From Echiichthys vipera (lineage: Eukaryota; Chordata; Actinopteri; Perciformes; Trachinidae): DNA of 64,000 nucleotides. The DNA is taken from positions 47,961,281 through 48,025,280 of the forward strand of contig OY829645.1 in the NCBI GenBank assembly GCA_963691815.1. The letters run 5' to 3'. Positions 10,213 through 20,471 of this stretch are shown piece after piece. The position numbers and the translations under genes were made by a program. Each line of letters starts with the position of its first letter. Positions within the stretch are counted from its first letter, which is position 1. Below the pieces are notes generated by a model. The model did not search any database. It saw only the letters and a program-made list of their open reading frames with translations, and was not told the DNA's origin.

Positions 10213-10409
10213 GGGCGCACTCCCACTGTCCTTCCGCACCGCGCCAAAACAGGTTTTACGGGTAGAGCCTAGTGCGTTTGACCAGTGTGAGTGCAACCGC
10301 TCTGCGCATAACTGCGACCAGCTGGCCGTCCACGGCCCGTCTGAGAGAGGTGGGCTTTAGTAAAGCACGTTTGCACGTGTACGAGCACGAGTGTGCGCAC
10401 GTGTACGAG
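10213..10409 (+). mobile_element. Harbinger-like transposon, truncated copy 2
   Basis: Begins GGGCGCACTCCCACTGTCC after TTA and carries the subterminal palindrome and the CACGAG-rich segment. It stops abruptly at ACGTGTACGAGA, where L1-derived sequence begins. The Myb-like half and right terminus are missing. Confidence 0.8.
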
Positions 10410-10517
10410 ATGTGGCTGCCACAGTGCAAAGAAAGAGTTCAACATGATGCTAAAAAGTATTTTCTTAGAGGTTAGGAAAGGAAGAGACTTCAGGGGAACA
10501 AGTTTTAATTGGTGTTG
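10410..10517 (-). mobile_element. duplicated L1 segment fused to Harbinger fragment
   Basis: The stretch GTGCAAAGAAAGAGTTCAA...GGGGAACAAGTTTTAATTGG repeats 10018-10116 with a few substitutions and sits directly at the broken end of the truncated Harbinger copy. It marks either a duplication or insertion into a second L1 fragment. Confidence 0.7.
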
Positions 10518-11399
10518 CAGACGCCGACCACGCTGAACGACTCCACGCCTGCCAGCTGAGCAGCCTGTTCTCCGGTGCCAGCCCCGTTCCATTGCCGCGG
10601 CCCCACGGGGGGGGTCTAGTCACCAGACCGGGGCAGGATGAGTCCTCTGTTTTAATGATTTTCATATAAACTTACTTGTAGTCTCGTCAGTTAATGTCCG
10701 AGTGTTATACGATTTTCCTCTTAAAGAAAGGTTTTTAATTAACTGACGTCAGTGTGCCAGCGGCCCCGTTAAGGGCAGCTCATTGCTCTTGCGGTGCTCT
10801 ATCTCCCCCTAGTGTTGGGAGTGGGTTTCGGCCCTTTGTGTTGTAGTGGTCCCTAAGGAGCCCGTGTGATTTTGAGCTCCCATTGTGGGTAGTGTGATAC
10901 CGGTCTTAGTTGCTGTGAAGTGATTTGTGAGGTGTCCCTTTTTGGGTGTGTTCTCTCTCGTGTGCAGTGTTGGTGTCGCCGGACGGTGGAGTTACCTGCC
11001 TGACCTGCTGGAGCTGCCCTCATTGGCCTGCTGAGTGCAAACGTCCCTAACTAAAAATTAATTGGGATTAAAGATTGTCTATTTTTATACATATCTGTCT
11101 GTGGTGGGTGCTCTCTGACCTCTAAATACCGGACCTGACCGGGTTAACAAAGGTGGTGGCAGCTGTACGCTACTCTCAACATCCTAAACAACAAAATTCA
11201 TTACACTATATTTAAACTTTCAGTAGCAAAACAAATAAAATGCTGAATGGTTTTTTAAAACTGTATGTGGCTACAAATAGAGGAGAAGAACTAAATACGT
11301 ATGGTAAATTTTAGTTTTATATTTAATGTTTTTAACAAGAAAAAATGTAGTTGGACAGTTTATTTAGCCGTCATGTCATTGACCCCCCCCCCCCCCCCT
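10518..11399. other. possible solo LTR or retroelement remnant, then AT-rich sequence
   Basis: 10560-11160 has GC-rich, non-coding sequence with an LTR-like layout: ACCAGACCGGGGCAGGATGA at the left and, at the right, GGGTTAACAAAGGTGGTGGCAGCTG, similar to the leader TTGGTGGCAGCGG beside the LTR at 37151. No partner LTR or coding frame is seen, so this is weak. 11160-11399 is AT-rich and ends in a run of about 18 C. Confidence 0.3.
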
Positions 11400-11526
11400 A
11401 TAGCAACGTAACTAAGCAACAGCGGGAAGCAACATAGCAACAGTTACAGAGTTATACATGAAAATTAAAACTTTGGATCAAGCTCGTCCTCATGACTTGA
11501 AGTTATTACAGGAAATGTGGAGCACA
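11400..11526 (+). repeat. repeat family I, copy 1, left part
   Basis: TAGCAACGTAACTAAGCAAC...GGATCAAGCTCGTCCTCATGAC recurs at 27299-27414. It contains clustered AGCAAC half sites, like the satellite upstream of rbl1. It is split by the SINE at 11527 and resumes at about 11845. Confidence 0.75.
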
Positions 11527-11822
11527 AAAGTAGCTCAGTGCCTTGGCTGGGAACCGTAGGGTCGCTGGTTCGAGTCCCTGTGTGAACCATGTATGGAGCG
11601 TGGACTGGTGGCTGGAGAGGTGCCAGTTCATCTCCTGGGCACTGCCGAGGTGCTTTTGAGCAAGGCACCGAACCCCCAACTGCTCGGGACGCCGGTCACT
11701 GGCAGCCCCCTCGCTCTAACATCTCTCCTTAATTACATGTATATAGGTCCTGTCTGTGCATGTGTGTGTGTTTCGGACATGTGTGTGTGTAACATGATTA
11801 ATAATAAAAAAAAGAAAAACAC
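11527..11822 (+). mobile_element. tRNA-derived SINE, copy 1
   Basis: A box A-like TAGCTCAGTGCC and a box B GGTTCGAGTCCC form a tRNA-like head. The body GGTGCCAGTTCATCTCCTGG and CAAGGCACCGAACCCCCAAC follows, then a TG-rich tail and AATAATAAAAAAAAG. The same element is at 21795-22135, 27415-27757 and 28274-28572. It is a pol III retroposon, not a functional tRNA: box A and acceptor pairing are degenerate. Confidence 0.88.
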
Positions 11823-12118
11823 AACGGCTGATAGAACAACAGGAACAAGATCTACTGAAGAAAACTCCTAAATTAACAGAATTTATAAAGGTTACGGATT
11901 CTTCTTCTGCTCTAGTTGCTGTTTTTTCCTGATAAAGCTGATTAATAATATGGGGGCCCCAACAAACAGTAGCCCAGGGGCCCCAGACCGACCTAACCCG
12001 CCTCTGGGTGCATCATCCCCATAGCAACAACTCTCTGTAGCTACTTCTGTTATAACGTCTGACTCTTAAGTTGTGGTGGGTTTTCGGAACTGTTTGTTTT
12101 TGTTATATATTGTAAATA
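11823..12118 (+). repeat. repeat family I, copy 1, right part
   Basis: ACTCCTAAATTAACAGAATT...GGGGGCCCCAACAAACAGTAG...CATCCCCATAGCAAC matches 27796-28000. The GGGGGCCCC...AGGGGCCCC stretch resembles ends of fish hAT-type elements, but no terminal repeats were proved. Confidence 0.7.
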
Positions 12119-12450
12119 TATTCATTCATTCATTCATCTTCAACCGCTTATCCCGGGGTCATGGTCGCGAGGGGTGCTGGAGCCGATCCCAGCTGACATC
12201 GGGCGTGAGGCGGGGTACACCCTGGACAGGACGCCAGTCTATCACAGGACACATAGAGACAAACAGAGACAGACAACCATTCACACCTACGGGTGATTTA
12301 GAGTCATCAATGAACCGAACACCTGCACGTCTTTGGACTGTGGGAGGAAACCGGAGAACCCGGAGAAAACCCACGCAGACAACATGCAAACTCCACACAG
12401 AAGGGCCCCAGCCGGGATTCAAACCAGGAACCCTATCGCTGTGAGGGCGC
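12119..12450. mobile_element. interspersed repeat family C, copy 1
   Basis: Starts with ATTC tetramers and CAACCGCTTATCCCGGGG, then GGAGCCGATCCCAGCTGACA, GACAGGACGCCAGTCTATCA, GTCTTTGGACTGTGGGAGGA and CACGCAGAC. The family is a very common teleost dispersed repeat with a tetranucleotide tail, probably a LINE/SINE 3-prime end. Further copies are at 19300, 36441, 39409 and 54056. Confidence 0.85.
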
Positions 12451-12544
12451 CTTTATTTTAGACACAAAAACAATTTGGCTGGTAAAAAAACACTGAAAAT
12501 CCACCTGCCACAGAGGCCAAAAAAGTTAACTGCAGGCCCTGTAG

Positions 12545-12546
<2 letters not shown>

Positions 12547-12600
<54 letters not shown>
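12547..12600. repeat. TA microsatellite
   Basis: Pure (TA)n of about 54 bp directly before the long-arm element D copy 1. Confidence 0.98.
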
Positions 12601-12605
<5 letters not shown>

Positions 12606-12607
12606 TT

Positions 12608-13145
12608 TAGATGAGGTCCCATCCAAAGTGGACCTTGTCGTAGATTTGCCTTCTTGTTCTTCTTGGACGCGGTTCTGGATTCAGCACGGGTTAGAATCCA
12701 TTTGGCCACTTAAGAGGATTCTCGGCTGTTTTCCTCTTTATCCTAACGTTGAATCCAACCACGGGAGCCGCCATCTTGACCTTCTGTTGCCAAAAAGCAG
12801 CTCTCTCTCTCTCTCATGGACATAGAAACAAGAACGGACAGCGGACACAAAATGGCGCCCCATTCATTCCTATGGAAAGCTGCTCAGTGGCGCAGGCTCC
12901 CCTAAGGACGCCGCCATTTTGGCTCCTCGTGAACGCGGGAGGACTTTTCTACTGCAAATCTACGAGAAGGTGAACTTTGGATGTGACGTCATCTACATCA
13001 CTAAAAGACAGTAATTGAACTTAAACAGCTGACTATTCTTTTGTTCATTCATTCATTTATCCACAACCGGAAACAGCACTGATCAACCATAAAAACATAT
13101 TTATTACAAATATCAAATGTGAAACTGTTAAAAAATAAATTAAAT
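12608..13145 (+). mobile_element. long-arm element D, copy 1 (short form)
   Basis: GATGAGGTCCCATCCAAAGT on the left is matched in inverted form on the right by ACTTTGGATGTGACGTCATC, followed by TCTACATCACTAAAAGACAG. The arms are therefore imperfect terminal inverted repeats. The core ATGGCGCCCCATTCATTCCT...GACGCCGCCATTTTGGCTCC is nearly identical in all five copies. No convincing protein is encoded; the frame beginning MNPTTGAAI is kept because the DNA is kept. Class unproved: foldback or MITE-like DNA element. Confidence 0.75.
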
Positions 13146-13289
13146 AAATGTTTTGATTTATAACAACGGACAACAGAACAGCCCAGAGCTAAACATTAAA
13201 AAAAAACAGATTTCTGATTCAAAGAAAGAAAAAATAATTTTAAGAAAACATTATTTAAATATATGGATTTAAAAAATGTTATTTTAAAG

Positions 13290-13915
13290 ATTATTTTGTT
13301 CTGGTTAATGATGCTGCTATAGGTCGAGTCTGTTTTCCTGATACCCTGAGCTTCTCTCCTCTCTGTCTGTATCATTCATGTCTCATCACTACATCGTTGT
13401 TGGTGCTTTGTCGTCTCTCAGGTCTCTGCTGATGGTGGTGGTGCCTGCTGCCGTGGTCCTGTGTGCAGGTCTCTGCTGGTGGTGGTGGTGCCTGCTGCCG
13501 TGGTCCTGCATGACGCTTCCTGCTGCTATTATAATCTATCACCTCAGCTGTGCTTGTTTCTACTATTCTGCTGTATTAATGAGTCATATTCACATTACTA
13601 TAGATGTTATTATAGTTACTGGAAGTGTGTCTGTCTCTGTCCATCTGTCCGTCTTTTCTCTCTCTCTCTCTCCTTCTCTTCCTCTCTCCGGTGCAGACAG
13701 ATGTGCGTCCTCCACAGAGCTGGGTCTGTCTGACGTTCCTGTCTGTTATAGTGAAGGTTTTCAACGCCACCGTACTCTACGGGGGAATTGTTGGGTCTCT
13801 GTAAATCATAATTAAGTCATAGAGTGTGGTCTTTACCTACTCTGTAAAGTGTCCTGAGATAACTTTTGTTATGATTTGACACTATAAATAAAATAAAATT
13901 GAATTGAATACAAAT
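13290..13915 (+). mobile_element. LINE 3-prime end, family F, copy 1
   Basis: Contains the order seen in full at 48236-48960 and 49505-49718: TTAATGATGCTG, CTCTCCTCTCTGTCTGTATC, two units of a 47-bp GCTGATGGTGGTGGTGCCTG repeat, a CT-rich tract, GGTGCAGACAGATGTGCGTC, CTCTACGGGGGAATTGTTGG and a tail TAAATAAAATTGAATTGAAT. It is a non-LTR retrotransposon 3-prime UTR of CR1/L2/Rex type. Confidence 0.8.
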
Positions 13916-14395
13916 GTTAACTCATAGATATCACCATTAAGACAGTAACAAGTTTTCTTAAATTGTGTTTAAAAATGCAAATGAAGCTTTATCTGATGCT
14001 CACTTTTGGTGCATTCAGGAGAAATCCACAGACACAAACAGAAGTGAATGAAATAAACCTCTAAATGTGTATTTCTGATGTTTTCTGAAAGGAAGTAAAA
14101 AGGTGAAACAGTAAAGATGTGTTTGTGTTGGCGTCTCCTTCAGTCGTCCTTCCTCAGCATCTGTGTCCGTCTGCTGAAGGACTTCGTGTTTTCCTGATCC
14201 TTGAAAAAGCAAACAGCAACGTTTCATTTGCTCTTTTCTTCCTGTTTGTGTTTCCTGAGTGAGACTCTCCTCTCTGCTCAGGTGATGCTGCTTCTTTCAC
14301 ACAGACTCTGGTTCTCAAACTGTGGTCCACGAGCTCCCTCTAGTGGTGCCTGAAGGAACCTCCACAATAAAAGAAACACTTTAAAGAAGCCTGTG
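13916..14395. repeat. dispersed repeat R, copy 1
   Basis: About 470 bp almost identical to 38925-39380; its last 180 bp recur at 19118-19299. Landmarks are AGATATCACCATTAAGACAG and CTCCCTCTAGTGGTGCCTGA. A minus-strand frame of 70 codons is conserved between the two long copies but has no recognisable domain. Confidence 0.75.
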
Positions 14396-14420
14396 AATGT
14401 TCAAATGTGTCCAGGCAGCC

Positions 14421-15564
14421 TGGTCTCACTAAAAGGCGTGTGAATGACACGCTATTTCTCTTAAGCCATCTCGCGTATAATTACAACGCATGTCATGTTT
14501 TTTGCGTGTCATTTCACGCCAAGTAGTCTCAATTGACTTGTATAGTGCAGAGATGGCGTTGTCATTTCACGCACAAATGTCATTGAGGGAAAACCCACGT
14601 GTTCGTATTTCTCCGCTACTTTCCGGAGAAATACGAAGTGGTGGAGCTTTCTGTCAGAGGGTTGTTTTTAAATCAATATTTCATGTGAAGGATGGCTGAA
14701 ATAACGGGCGTGAAATGCCCTAACCCTAACCCTAACCCCTACCCCTACCCTAACCCTAACCCCTACCCTGACCCCTAACCCTACCCTAACCCCTAACCCT
14801 AACCCCTACCCTGACCCCTAACCCTAACCCTGACCCTAACCCTAACCCTTACCCTAACCCTGACCCTAACCCTAACCCTAATCCTAACCCCTAACCCTAA
14901 TCCTAATCCTAACCCTAACCCCTAACCCCTAACCCTAACCCCTAACCCCTAACCCTAACCCTAACCCTAACCCCTAACCCCCTAACCCTAATCCTAATCC
15001 TAACCCTAACCCTAACCCTAACCCCTAACCCTAACCCTGACCCCAACCCCTAACCCCTAACCCTAACCCCTAACCCTAACCCTTACCCTAACCCCTAACC
15101 CCTAACCCTAACCCCTAACCCTAACCCTTACCCTAACCCCTAACCCTAACCCTAACCCTAACCCTAACCCTTACCCTAACCCCTAACCCCTAACCCTAAC
15201 CCCTAACCCTAACCCCTAACCCTTACCCTAACCCTAACCCTAACCCCTGACCCTAACCCTAACCCTAACCCCTAACCCCTAACCCTAACCCTAACCCCTA
15301 ACCCCTAACCCTAACCCTAACCCCAACCCTAACCCGAACCCTTACCCTAACACCTAACCCTAACCCTTACCCTAACCCTAACCCAGACCCTAACCCTAAC
15401 CCTCTAACCCTAACCCTAACCCTAACCCTAACCCTAACGCTAACCCTGGGGAACTACGGGCGTTAAATGACACGCGAAAAGCTTAATATGCGTAGACATG
15501 CACGCGAAAAGTCATGCAAGTCATGAAAAGTGCCGTGCTATTTACACGCCCTCCCATGAGACCA
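14421..15564. mobile_element. TIR-bounded element enclosing a telomere-like array
   Basis: The left end TGGTCTCACTAAAAGGCGTG and the right end, read in reverse complement as TGGTCTCATGGGAGGGCGTG, are imperfect inverted termini. Inside, the blocks next to the array contain GCGTGTCATTTCACGCC and ACGGGCGTTAAATGACACGC palindromic motifs. Coding capacity is absent. It looks like a nonautonomous DNA transposon whose centre expanded into CCCTAA repeats. Confidence 0.65.
14718..15447. repeat. interstitial telomere-like CCCTAA array
   Basis: About 730 bp of CCCTAA units mixed with CCCCTAA, CCCTTA, CCCTGA and CCCTAAT variants, all in one orientation. Unique transposon-like sequence lies on both sides, so this is not a chromosome end. 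Confidence 0.95.
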
Positions 15565-15569
15565 CGTTG

Positions 15570-15681
15570 GTCCAGGTCGTCGTTCTCCTCAAAGCATTTT
15601 CAGTCCAAAGCAACTGGACTTGGTTATTTGTCTAGGAAGACGTTTCATCTCTCATCCAAGAGGCTTCATCATGAAACGTCT
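15570..15681 (-). mobile_element. Penelope-like element 3-prime tail fragment
   Basis: Reverse complement of the tail at 56160-56270: AAGCCTCTTGGATGAGAGGT, GAAACGTCTTCC, CCAGTTGCTTT, GAGGATAACGACGACCTGG. That tail follows the GIY-YIG coding part of a Penelope-like element at 55515-55900. Confidence 0.75.
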
Positions 15682-15689
15682 TCCTTGAC

Positions 15690-16173
15690 CAGGGGTCTGC
15701 AACCCACGGCTCTTGGGCCTCATGCGGCTCTTCAGCCCCCTTTTCAGTGGCTCTCCGTAGCTTTGCCAGAAAATAACATGGAAATAAATAACGTGTTTTT
15801 TTGCACAGGGGAAAATCTTTTAACTTAACTAAAAAAATATTACGTGAAACCTAAATATGAGTTACATTCTACGTCTACGGCGCAGCGCCTTTCCCTGCAG
15901 GTGGCTAATCTTGTATTTCTGACCCGCTCTGTCAGTGTGCTAACCATGGACGATTACGCCCCAAAACACAGGTAATAACAGGAATACAATGTTTTCTTTA
16001 TTGTCGTTCTATAACTTAATACATGCAACAAACTATAGTTGTTGTACATATTATATAACTATAGATAAAACTTTATAAGCTGTGACATCATAAATGTTTT
16101 GTGGCTCCAGACAAATTTTATTTCCTGGAAGAGGCAAAATGGCTCTTTAGGTAGTAAAGGTTGCAGACTCCTG
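15690..16173. mobile_element. nonautonomous hAT element, copy A
   Basis: Termini CAGGGGTCTGCAACC and GGTTGCAGACTCCTG are inverted repeats of hAT type. The 8-bp flanks TCCTTGAC (15682-15689) and TCCTAGAC (16174-16181) match at 7 of 8 positions, as expected for a hAT target duplication. The body is AT-rich with no transposase. Confidence 0.88.
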
Positions 16174-16181
16174 TCCTAGAC

Positions 16182-16290
16182 AAAGAACCAAGTCCAGTTG
16201 CTTTTGACTGAAATTTGCTTTGAGGATAACGATGACCTGGACACATGAGAACATTCACAGGCTTTTTGCACGCCAATTTGGGTCGGCAAC
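16182..16290. mobile_element. Penelope-like element tail in opposite orientation
   Basis: AAAGAACCAAGTCCAGTTGC...TTTGAGGATAACGATGACCTGG...AACATTCACAGGC is the plus-strand tail also seen at 56205-56285. With the minus-strand tail at 15570 it forms an inverted pair around the hAT insertion. Confidence 0.7.
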
Positions 16291-16291
16291 C

Positions 16292-16660
16292 GTTAAAATT
16301 CAATTCAATTCAATTCAGTTTTATTTACAGTGCCAAATCCTAACCAAAGTTATCTCAGGACACTTTACAGAGTAGGTAAAGACCACACTCTATGACTTAT
16401 TTATGATTTACAGAGACCCAACAATTCCCCCGTAGAGTACGGTGGCATTGAAAACCTTCACTATAACAGACAGGAACGTCAGACAGACCCAGCTCTGTGG
16501 AGGACGCACATCTGTCTGCACCGGAGAGAGGAAGAGAAGGAGAGAGAGAGAGAGAGAGGAAGAGAAGGAGAGAGAAAGAGAGAGAGGAAGAGAAGGAGAG
16601 AGAGAGAGAAACACAAAGACAGACAAAGACAGAGAGACTGACACACTTCCAGAGATGCAA
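16292..16660 (-). mobile_element. LINE 3-prime end, family F, reverse copy
   Basis: Reverse complement of the family F tail and CT-rich tract; on the plus strand the tract reads GAGAGAGAGGAAGAGAAGG repeats at 16530-16610. It ends about where the Penelope-like coding sequence begins. Confidence 0.85.
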
Positions 16661-16679
16661 GCAGCCAGAGAGTAACAGT

Positions 16680-17800
16680 AAAATGGTGCGGGAACATGAA
16701 AGGTTGGCTCAGAAAGTTGCAGATTACAGAAACCACCTACGGTTTAGTCTGAGATGCAAACAACAAAGGCTTACACCAACTAGTCTATGCTTGAAATCCA
16801 CTATGAGAGGTTAAAAGTGGAGAAAATCATAGAAAAGGCTCAAAACCAACTCCTCAGTGAGCGAATAAGACAGGTACAATTCACTATTGAAGGACTGACA
16901 TCAATCTTTCCTGTTAATATCATGGAGAAAGTTCTGGATTTCACAATTTACAATCCCGGGATATCGGCAAAAACACAGAAAAACTAAATTGGAGGCAAAA
17001 AACTGACACTTCAGCACAGGAAGAAACACAAAACAGATGGGTTAAGAATTTATCGGACAGAGATCTTTCCCACCCAGAGAAGGAGGTCTAAGCCAAGGGA
17101 TTGAACTTTGCCATGACACCAAAAGAGGTACCCATAGTGGAGTTGATTACAGCTACAGAATCGGCTATAAAGAAAAACAACCTTACTGAGGCTGAACAGC
17201 TAAGGTTGAAAGTGTCAGCAACATTGTCCAAAGCTAAACCCCCCCACATCATCACAAAAAAATAAATAAAAATAAAGAAGGGGCTCCGCTCAGACCCATT
17301 GTCGATATCCTGGCATGACTGGTGGGCAACACCCCACGCCACATCCAAAACTCCATAGACTTTGTGAACAAAGTCCGAGAGTTAAAATGGATCCAGATGA
17401 AACCATGGTATCCTACGACGTGACTTCCTTGTTCACCTGTATTCCAACCATGGAGGCCTTGGCCACGGTAAGAGAGCAGCTCACACAGGACAACTTCTTA
17501 CACAACTGAACAAATCTTAAACCAGACCACATTTGCCTACTTCTGGATTTGTGCCTGAACACCACATTTTTCCAGTTTAATGGCATTTTTTAAAGACAGA
17601 AACACGGCTGTGCCATGGGTTCACCAGTATCCCCTATTGTGGCAAATCTGTACATGGAGGAGGTAGAGAACAAGGCTTTGAACTCCTTCAAAGGAGTAAC
17701 CCAGAGCCATTGGTTGAAAGTTGAAACCTACTTCCTACCAACGACTGCCACTCTAACCAATGAGAGGTTAAATACCTGAATCTCTACACCAGTTACAATC
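16680..17800 (+). pseudogene. Penelope-like element, internally deleted (N-terminal and RT parts)
   Basis: Frames in succession resemble a Penelope-like retroelement polyprotein. There is a basic N-terminal part (near 16690-16900), then a segment NLSDRDLSHPEKEV to KGLNFAMTPKEVP (17050-17130), then reverse transcriptase block A DETMVSYDVTSLFTCIP (17395-17445) and block B AMGSPVSPIVANLYMEEVE (17613-17670). Stops and frame changes separate them, and the RT catalytic DD block and GIY-YIG endonuclease are missing. After 17700 the sequence jumps to the element 3-prime UTR, which also occurs at 55890-56030. It is an inactive copy. Confidence 0.85.
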
Positions 17801-18440
17801 CAAATCCCAATCATCAGAAATCAGCTCTGACACTGGGTCTGCATTTGTGCAGAAAGTCCTACAACAGTTGAGAATCAAACAACGTTTAGGAGCAGTGTAT
17901 CATCATCAAAGCCAAGGAATGGTTGAGCGAGTACATGGCACCCTGAGGGCTAAGCTAAACAAAATTTGTGCCGCCACTAAGCTGAACTGAGTAGATGCTT
18001 TGCCACTAGCACTAATGAGCTATCGCATGCAAACGCATAGAATAACGCTTTTAACACCGCATGAAATGCTAACAGGTCGACCTATGCCAGCTCTGCAGCT
18101 AAGAGGTCCTTTTAAAGGGCCGCCGCTTGAACAATTGCAAAATGAGCTGAAAGCATAAATGAAATATCTAACTATGATCCATAGAACTATCTACACACAG
18201 GAAAGAGCACGAGGGGAGAGCCTGGAGCAGAAGGGGGAGTCGCCAGTGAAACCAGGAGACCTGGTGTGGATCAAGGTGTCCCGGTACGGTCCTTCCCAAC
18301 TCGGTTGATGCCGCTTCCCGGAGGAGTGGTCAGGGCAACGCCGACATCTGTCCAGGTGGAAGGGGGCACCACGTGGTATCATCTGAACCACTGCACAAAA
18401 ACGTGAATCAAGGAGGAAGGGAACCAAGCGGCAGAAGTGG
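17801..18440 (+). pseudogene. endogenous retrovirus-like integrase fragment
   Basis: Plus-strand frames show the C-terminal half of a retroviral-type integrase. They include an SDTGSAFV catalytic-core segment, YHHQSQGMVERVHGTL with the conserved Q...E-type region, a TPHEMLTGRP segment and a C-terminal domain with KPGDLVWIKVSRYG. Several in-frame stops (near 17988 and 18156) and frame shifts show decay. No LTR, gag, protease or envelope could be tied to it. The class is likely gamma- or epsilon-like by motif order, but this is inference. Confidence 0.75.
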
Positions 18441-18905
18441 GAGATGAGGAATGTGGTCTGCATGGTTTCTGATTCTCTCTTTTTCTCTTTTGGAGCAGTT
18501 AGGATGATGGTGAAATGGACACAAACTAACTGAGAGAGAGCTCATCAGGACTGTGCCATGAGACATCCTCTCTTGCACCACTGAATCTTGGTATTGGCGG
18601 AGTCGGCGACTTCCAGGACTGATGATGGGCGATGCCGACACATGTACACACATATTAACCCACATATTATTCCATTATTGTTTAAGACTGTACAAGAATG
18701 TTCATGAATTTCATATGTGTATGCTGACCAATATTAGAGTGTAAGTCGCATTATAAAGGTTACATCATAACCATACACTAGATAGTAGTTACAGGTTTTA
18801 TGGTAATAAGACAATCAAGGTAAATCACATATAGTGACTTCAGGAGGGAGATGGTATGGTGGAGGTAAACACACACAGATTAGATGGTTATAATCACCAG
18901 ATCAC
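18441..18905. other. downstream retroviral remnant or unique sequence
   Basis: No intact gene. A purine-rich GGAGGGAGATGG near 18846 could be a polypurine tract, but no LTR pair was recognised. Confidence 0.35.
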
Positions 18906-19090
18906 AGCACAGAGTCCCAGCCTGGTCCTGGTCCTGGTCTTGGTCCTGGTCCAGTCCCAGCCTGGTCCTGGTCCTGGTCCTGGTCCTGGTCAGATGCGTA
19001 CATGAACTGATGAAGCCTCTTGGATGAGAGGTGAAACGTCTTCCTGACAAATAACCAAGTCCAGTTGCTTTAGACTGACGCTTTGGGAAT
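18906..19090 (+). mobile_element. Penelope-like 3-prime tail with TCCTGG repeats
   Basis: CAGTCCCAGCCTGG and TCCTGG hexamers (18918-18990) lead into GATGCGTACATGAACTGATG, AAGCCTCTTGGATGAGAGGT and CTTCCTGACAAATAACC, the same layout as 56035-56230. Confidence 0.8.
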
Positions 19091-19117
19091 TACTTTAAAT
19101 ATTTATAATTATATCAA

Positions 19118-19299
19118 AATACTTGAAAAAGCAAACAGCAACGTTTCATTTGCTCTTTTCTTCCTGTTTGTGTTTCCTGAATGAGACTCTCCTCTCTGCT
19201 CAGGTGATGGTGCTTCTTTCACACAGACTCTGGTTCTCAAACTGTGGTCCACGAGCTCCCTCTAGTGGTGCCTGAAGGAACCTCCACAATAAAAGAAAC
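19118..19299. repeat. dispersed repeat R, partial copy
   Basis: Matches 14190-14385 and 39200-39375, including GAAAAAGCAAACAGCAACG and CTCCCTCTAGTGGTGCC. Confidence 0.8.
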
Positions 19300-19618
19300 A
19301 TTCATTCATTCATCTTCAGCCGCTTATCCCGGGGTCGGGGTTGTGGGGGGGCTTGAGCCGATCCCAGCTGACATTGGGCGTGAGGCGGGGTCCACCCTGG
19401 ACAGGACGCCAGTCTATCACAGGACACATAGAGACGAACAGAGACAGACAACCATTCACACCTACGGGTGATTTAGAGTCATCAATGAACCGAACACCTG
19501 CACGTCTTTGGACTGTGGGAGGAAACCGGAGAACCCGGAGAAAACCCACGCAGACACGGGGACAACATGAAGGGCCCCAGCTGGGATTCGAACCTGGAAC
19601 CCTCTCACTGTGAGGCGC
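19300..19618. mobile_element. repeat family C, copy 2
   Basis: Same order of blocks as at 12119, with an ATTC tail at the left end and GTGAGGCGCC at the right. It is joined to repeat R at an ATTC tract, probably its insertion point. Confidence 0.85.
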
Positions 19619-19890
19619 CTTTATTTTAGACACAAAAAAAGCCCCTACATATAATTTAACTAGAAACTTTGTTTTGTTTCGTCCCCAGAAAACAATTTGG
19701 ACATTTGACCTTTTCTTTAAACTCATATTTGGATTTTATATTTTTATATTTATTTTAACCTTATTTTCACCTCGCTCATTAATAATTAATTATACTTTAC
19801 TTTAATTAAATGATCATCAGTCATAAACAAGGTGCTGCCTAAATAGGCCCATCTTTTCACCTCGCCTGTCGGAGGGCATGCAGGTTGTAT
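19619..19890. repeat. dispersed repeat K, copy 1
   Basis: AATTTAACTAGAAACTTTG...CAGAAAACAATTTG...GATCATCAGTCATAAACAAG matches 40285-40395. No coding content. Confidence 0.6.
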
Positions 19891-19897
19891 TCTCTTA

Positions 19898-20468
19898 GAG
19901 CGCACTCACACTGTCCTTCCGCACCGCGACCCGGGCTTTAGGGTACTTGTCCCCCCTCCCTCTCCCCCCGCGCCCCAGCCCCGTTTGTACTCACACTGCC
20001 TGGGCCGGCCCATTCTTCTTGCTGTCCATACGCCATCACGCCGTAACACGTCACACGCATTGATCGCGTGTGTGTGGCTTTGTTTCCAGATCTTTCCGTA
20101 GACCTCTGAGTTTTTGTGCGTCTTGTCGACTGTTTTTGAATCTTTTCATCGACCAAATCTGCAGTAAACACTCCACCTCCGCATCACACCAACGTGAACC
20201 TTTCACCGCCATTGTTGTTGTTGTTAAATGTCCGCGCATGGTCCCTCCTTCTTTTTTCTATGTCCCAACAGGCGGACAAAACGCTACTGCCGTAGGGCTC
20301 GTGCTCATGCTCGTACACGTACGCACGCTCATGCTCGTACACGTGCCCACCTCTTTCAAGCGGGCCGTGGGTGGCGCTGAACAGGTGCACTCACACTGCT
20401 TAAACATACTAGGCTTTAGCTGAAAAACCGGTTTTGGCCCAGGACAGAACGACAGTGTGAGTGCGCCC
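19898..20468 (-). mobile_element. Harbinger-like transposon, copy 3
   Basis: Bounded by direct TTA triplets (19895-19897 and 20469-20471). The Myb/SANT-like frame lies on the minus strand from 20212. The internal CRE-like TGACGTCA of other copies is lost (GATCGCGTGTG instead). The termini are GAGCGCACTCACACTGTCC and GTGAGTGCGCCC. Confidence 0.88.
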
Positions 20469-20471
20469 TTA

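Noticed and set aside
12073..12444. Arg/Thr-rich frames in family C repeats
   Set aside because: The same frames recur in every family C copy in both orientations, as expected from a noncoding dispersed repeat.
13378..13815. Frame of 145 codons over the family F UTR
   Set aside because: Covers the 47-bp repeat and CT tract of a LINE 3-prime UTR.
14718..15447. True telomere or chromosome end
   Set aside because: Unique element sequence lies on both sides and the units are degenerate.
17801..18905. A complete endogenous retrovirus
   Set aside because: Only an integrase fragment with stops is present; no LTR pair, gag, protease or envelope could be identified.
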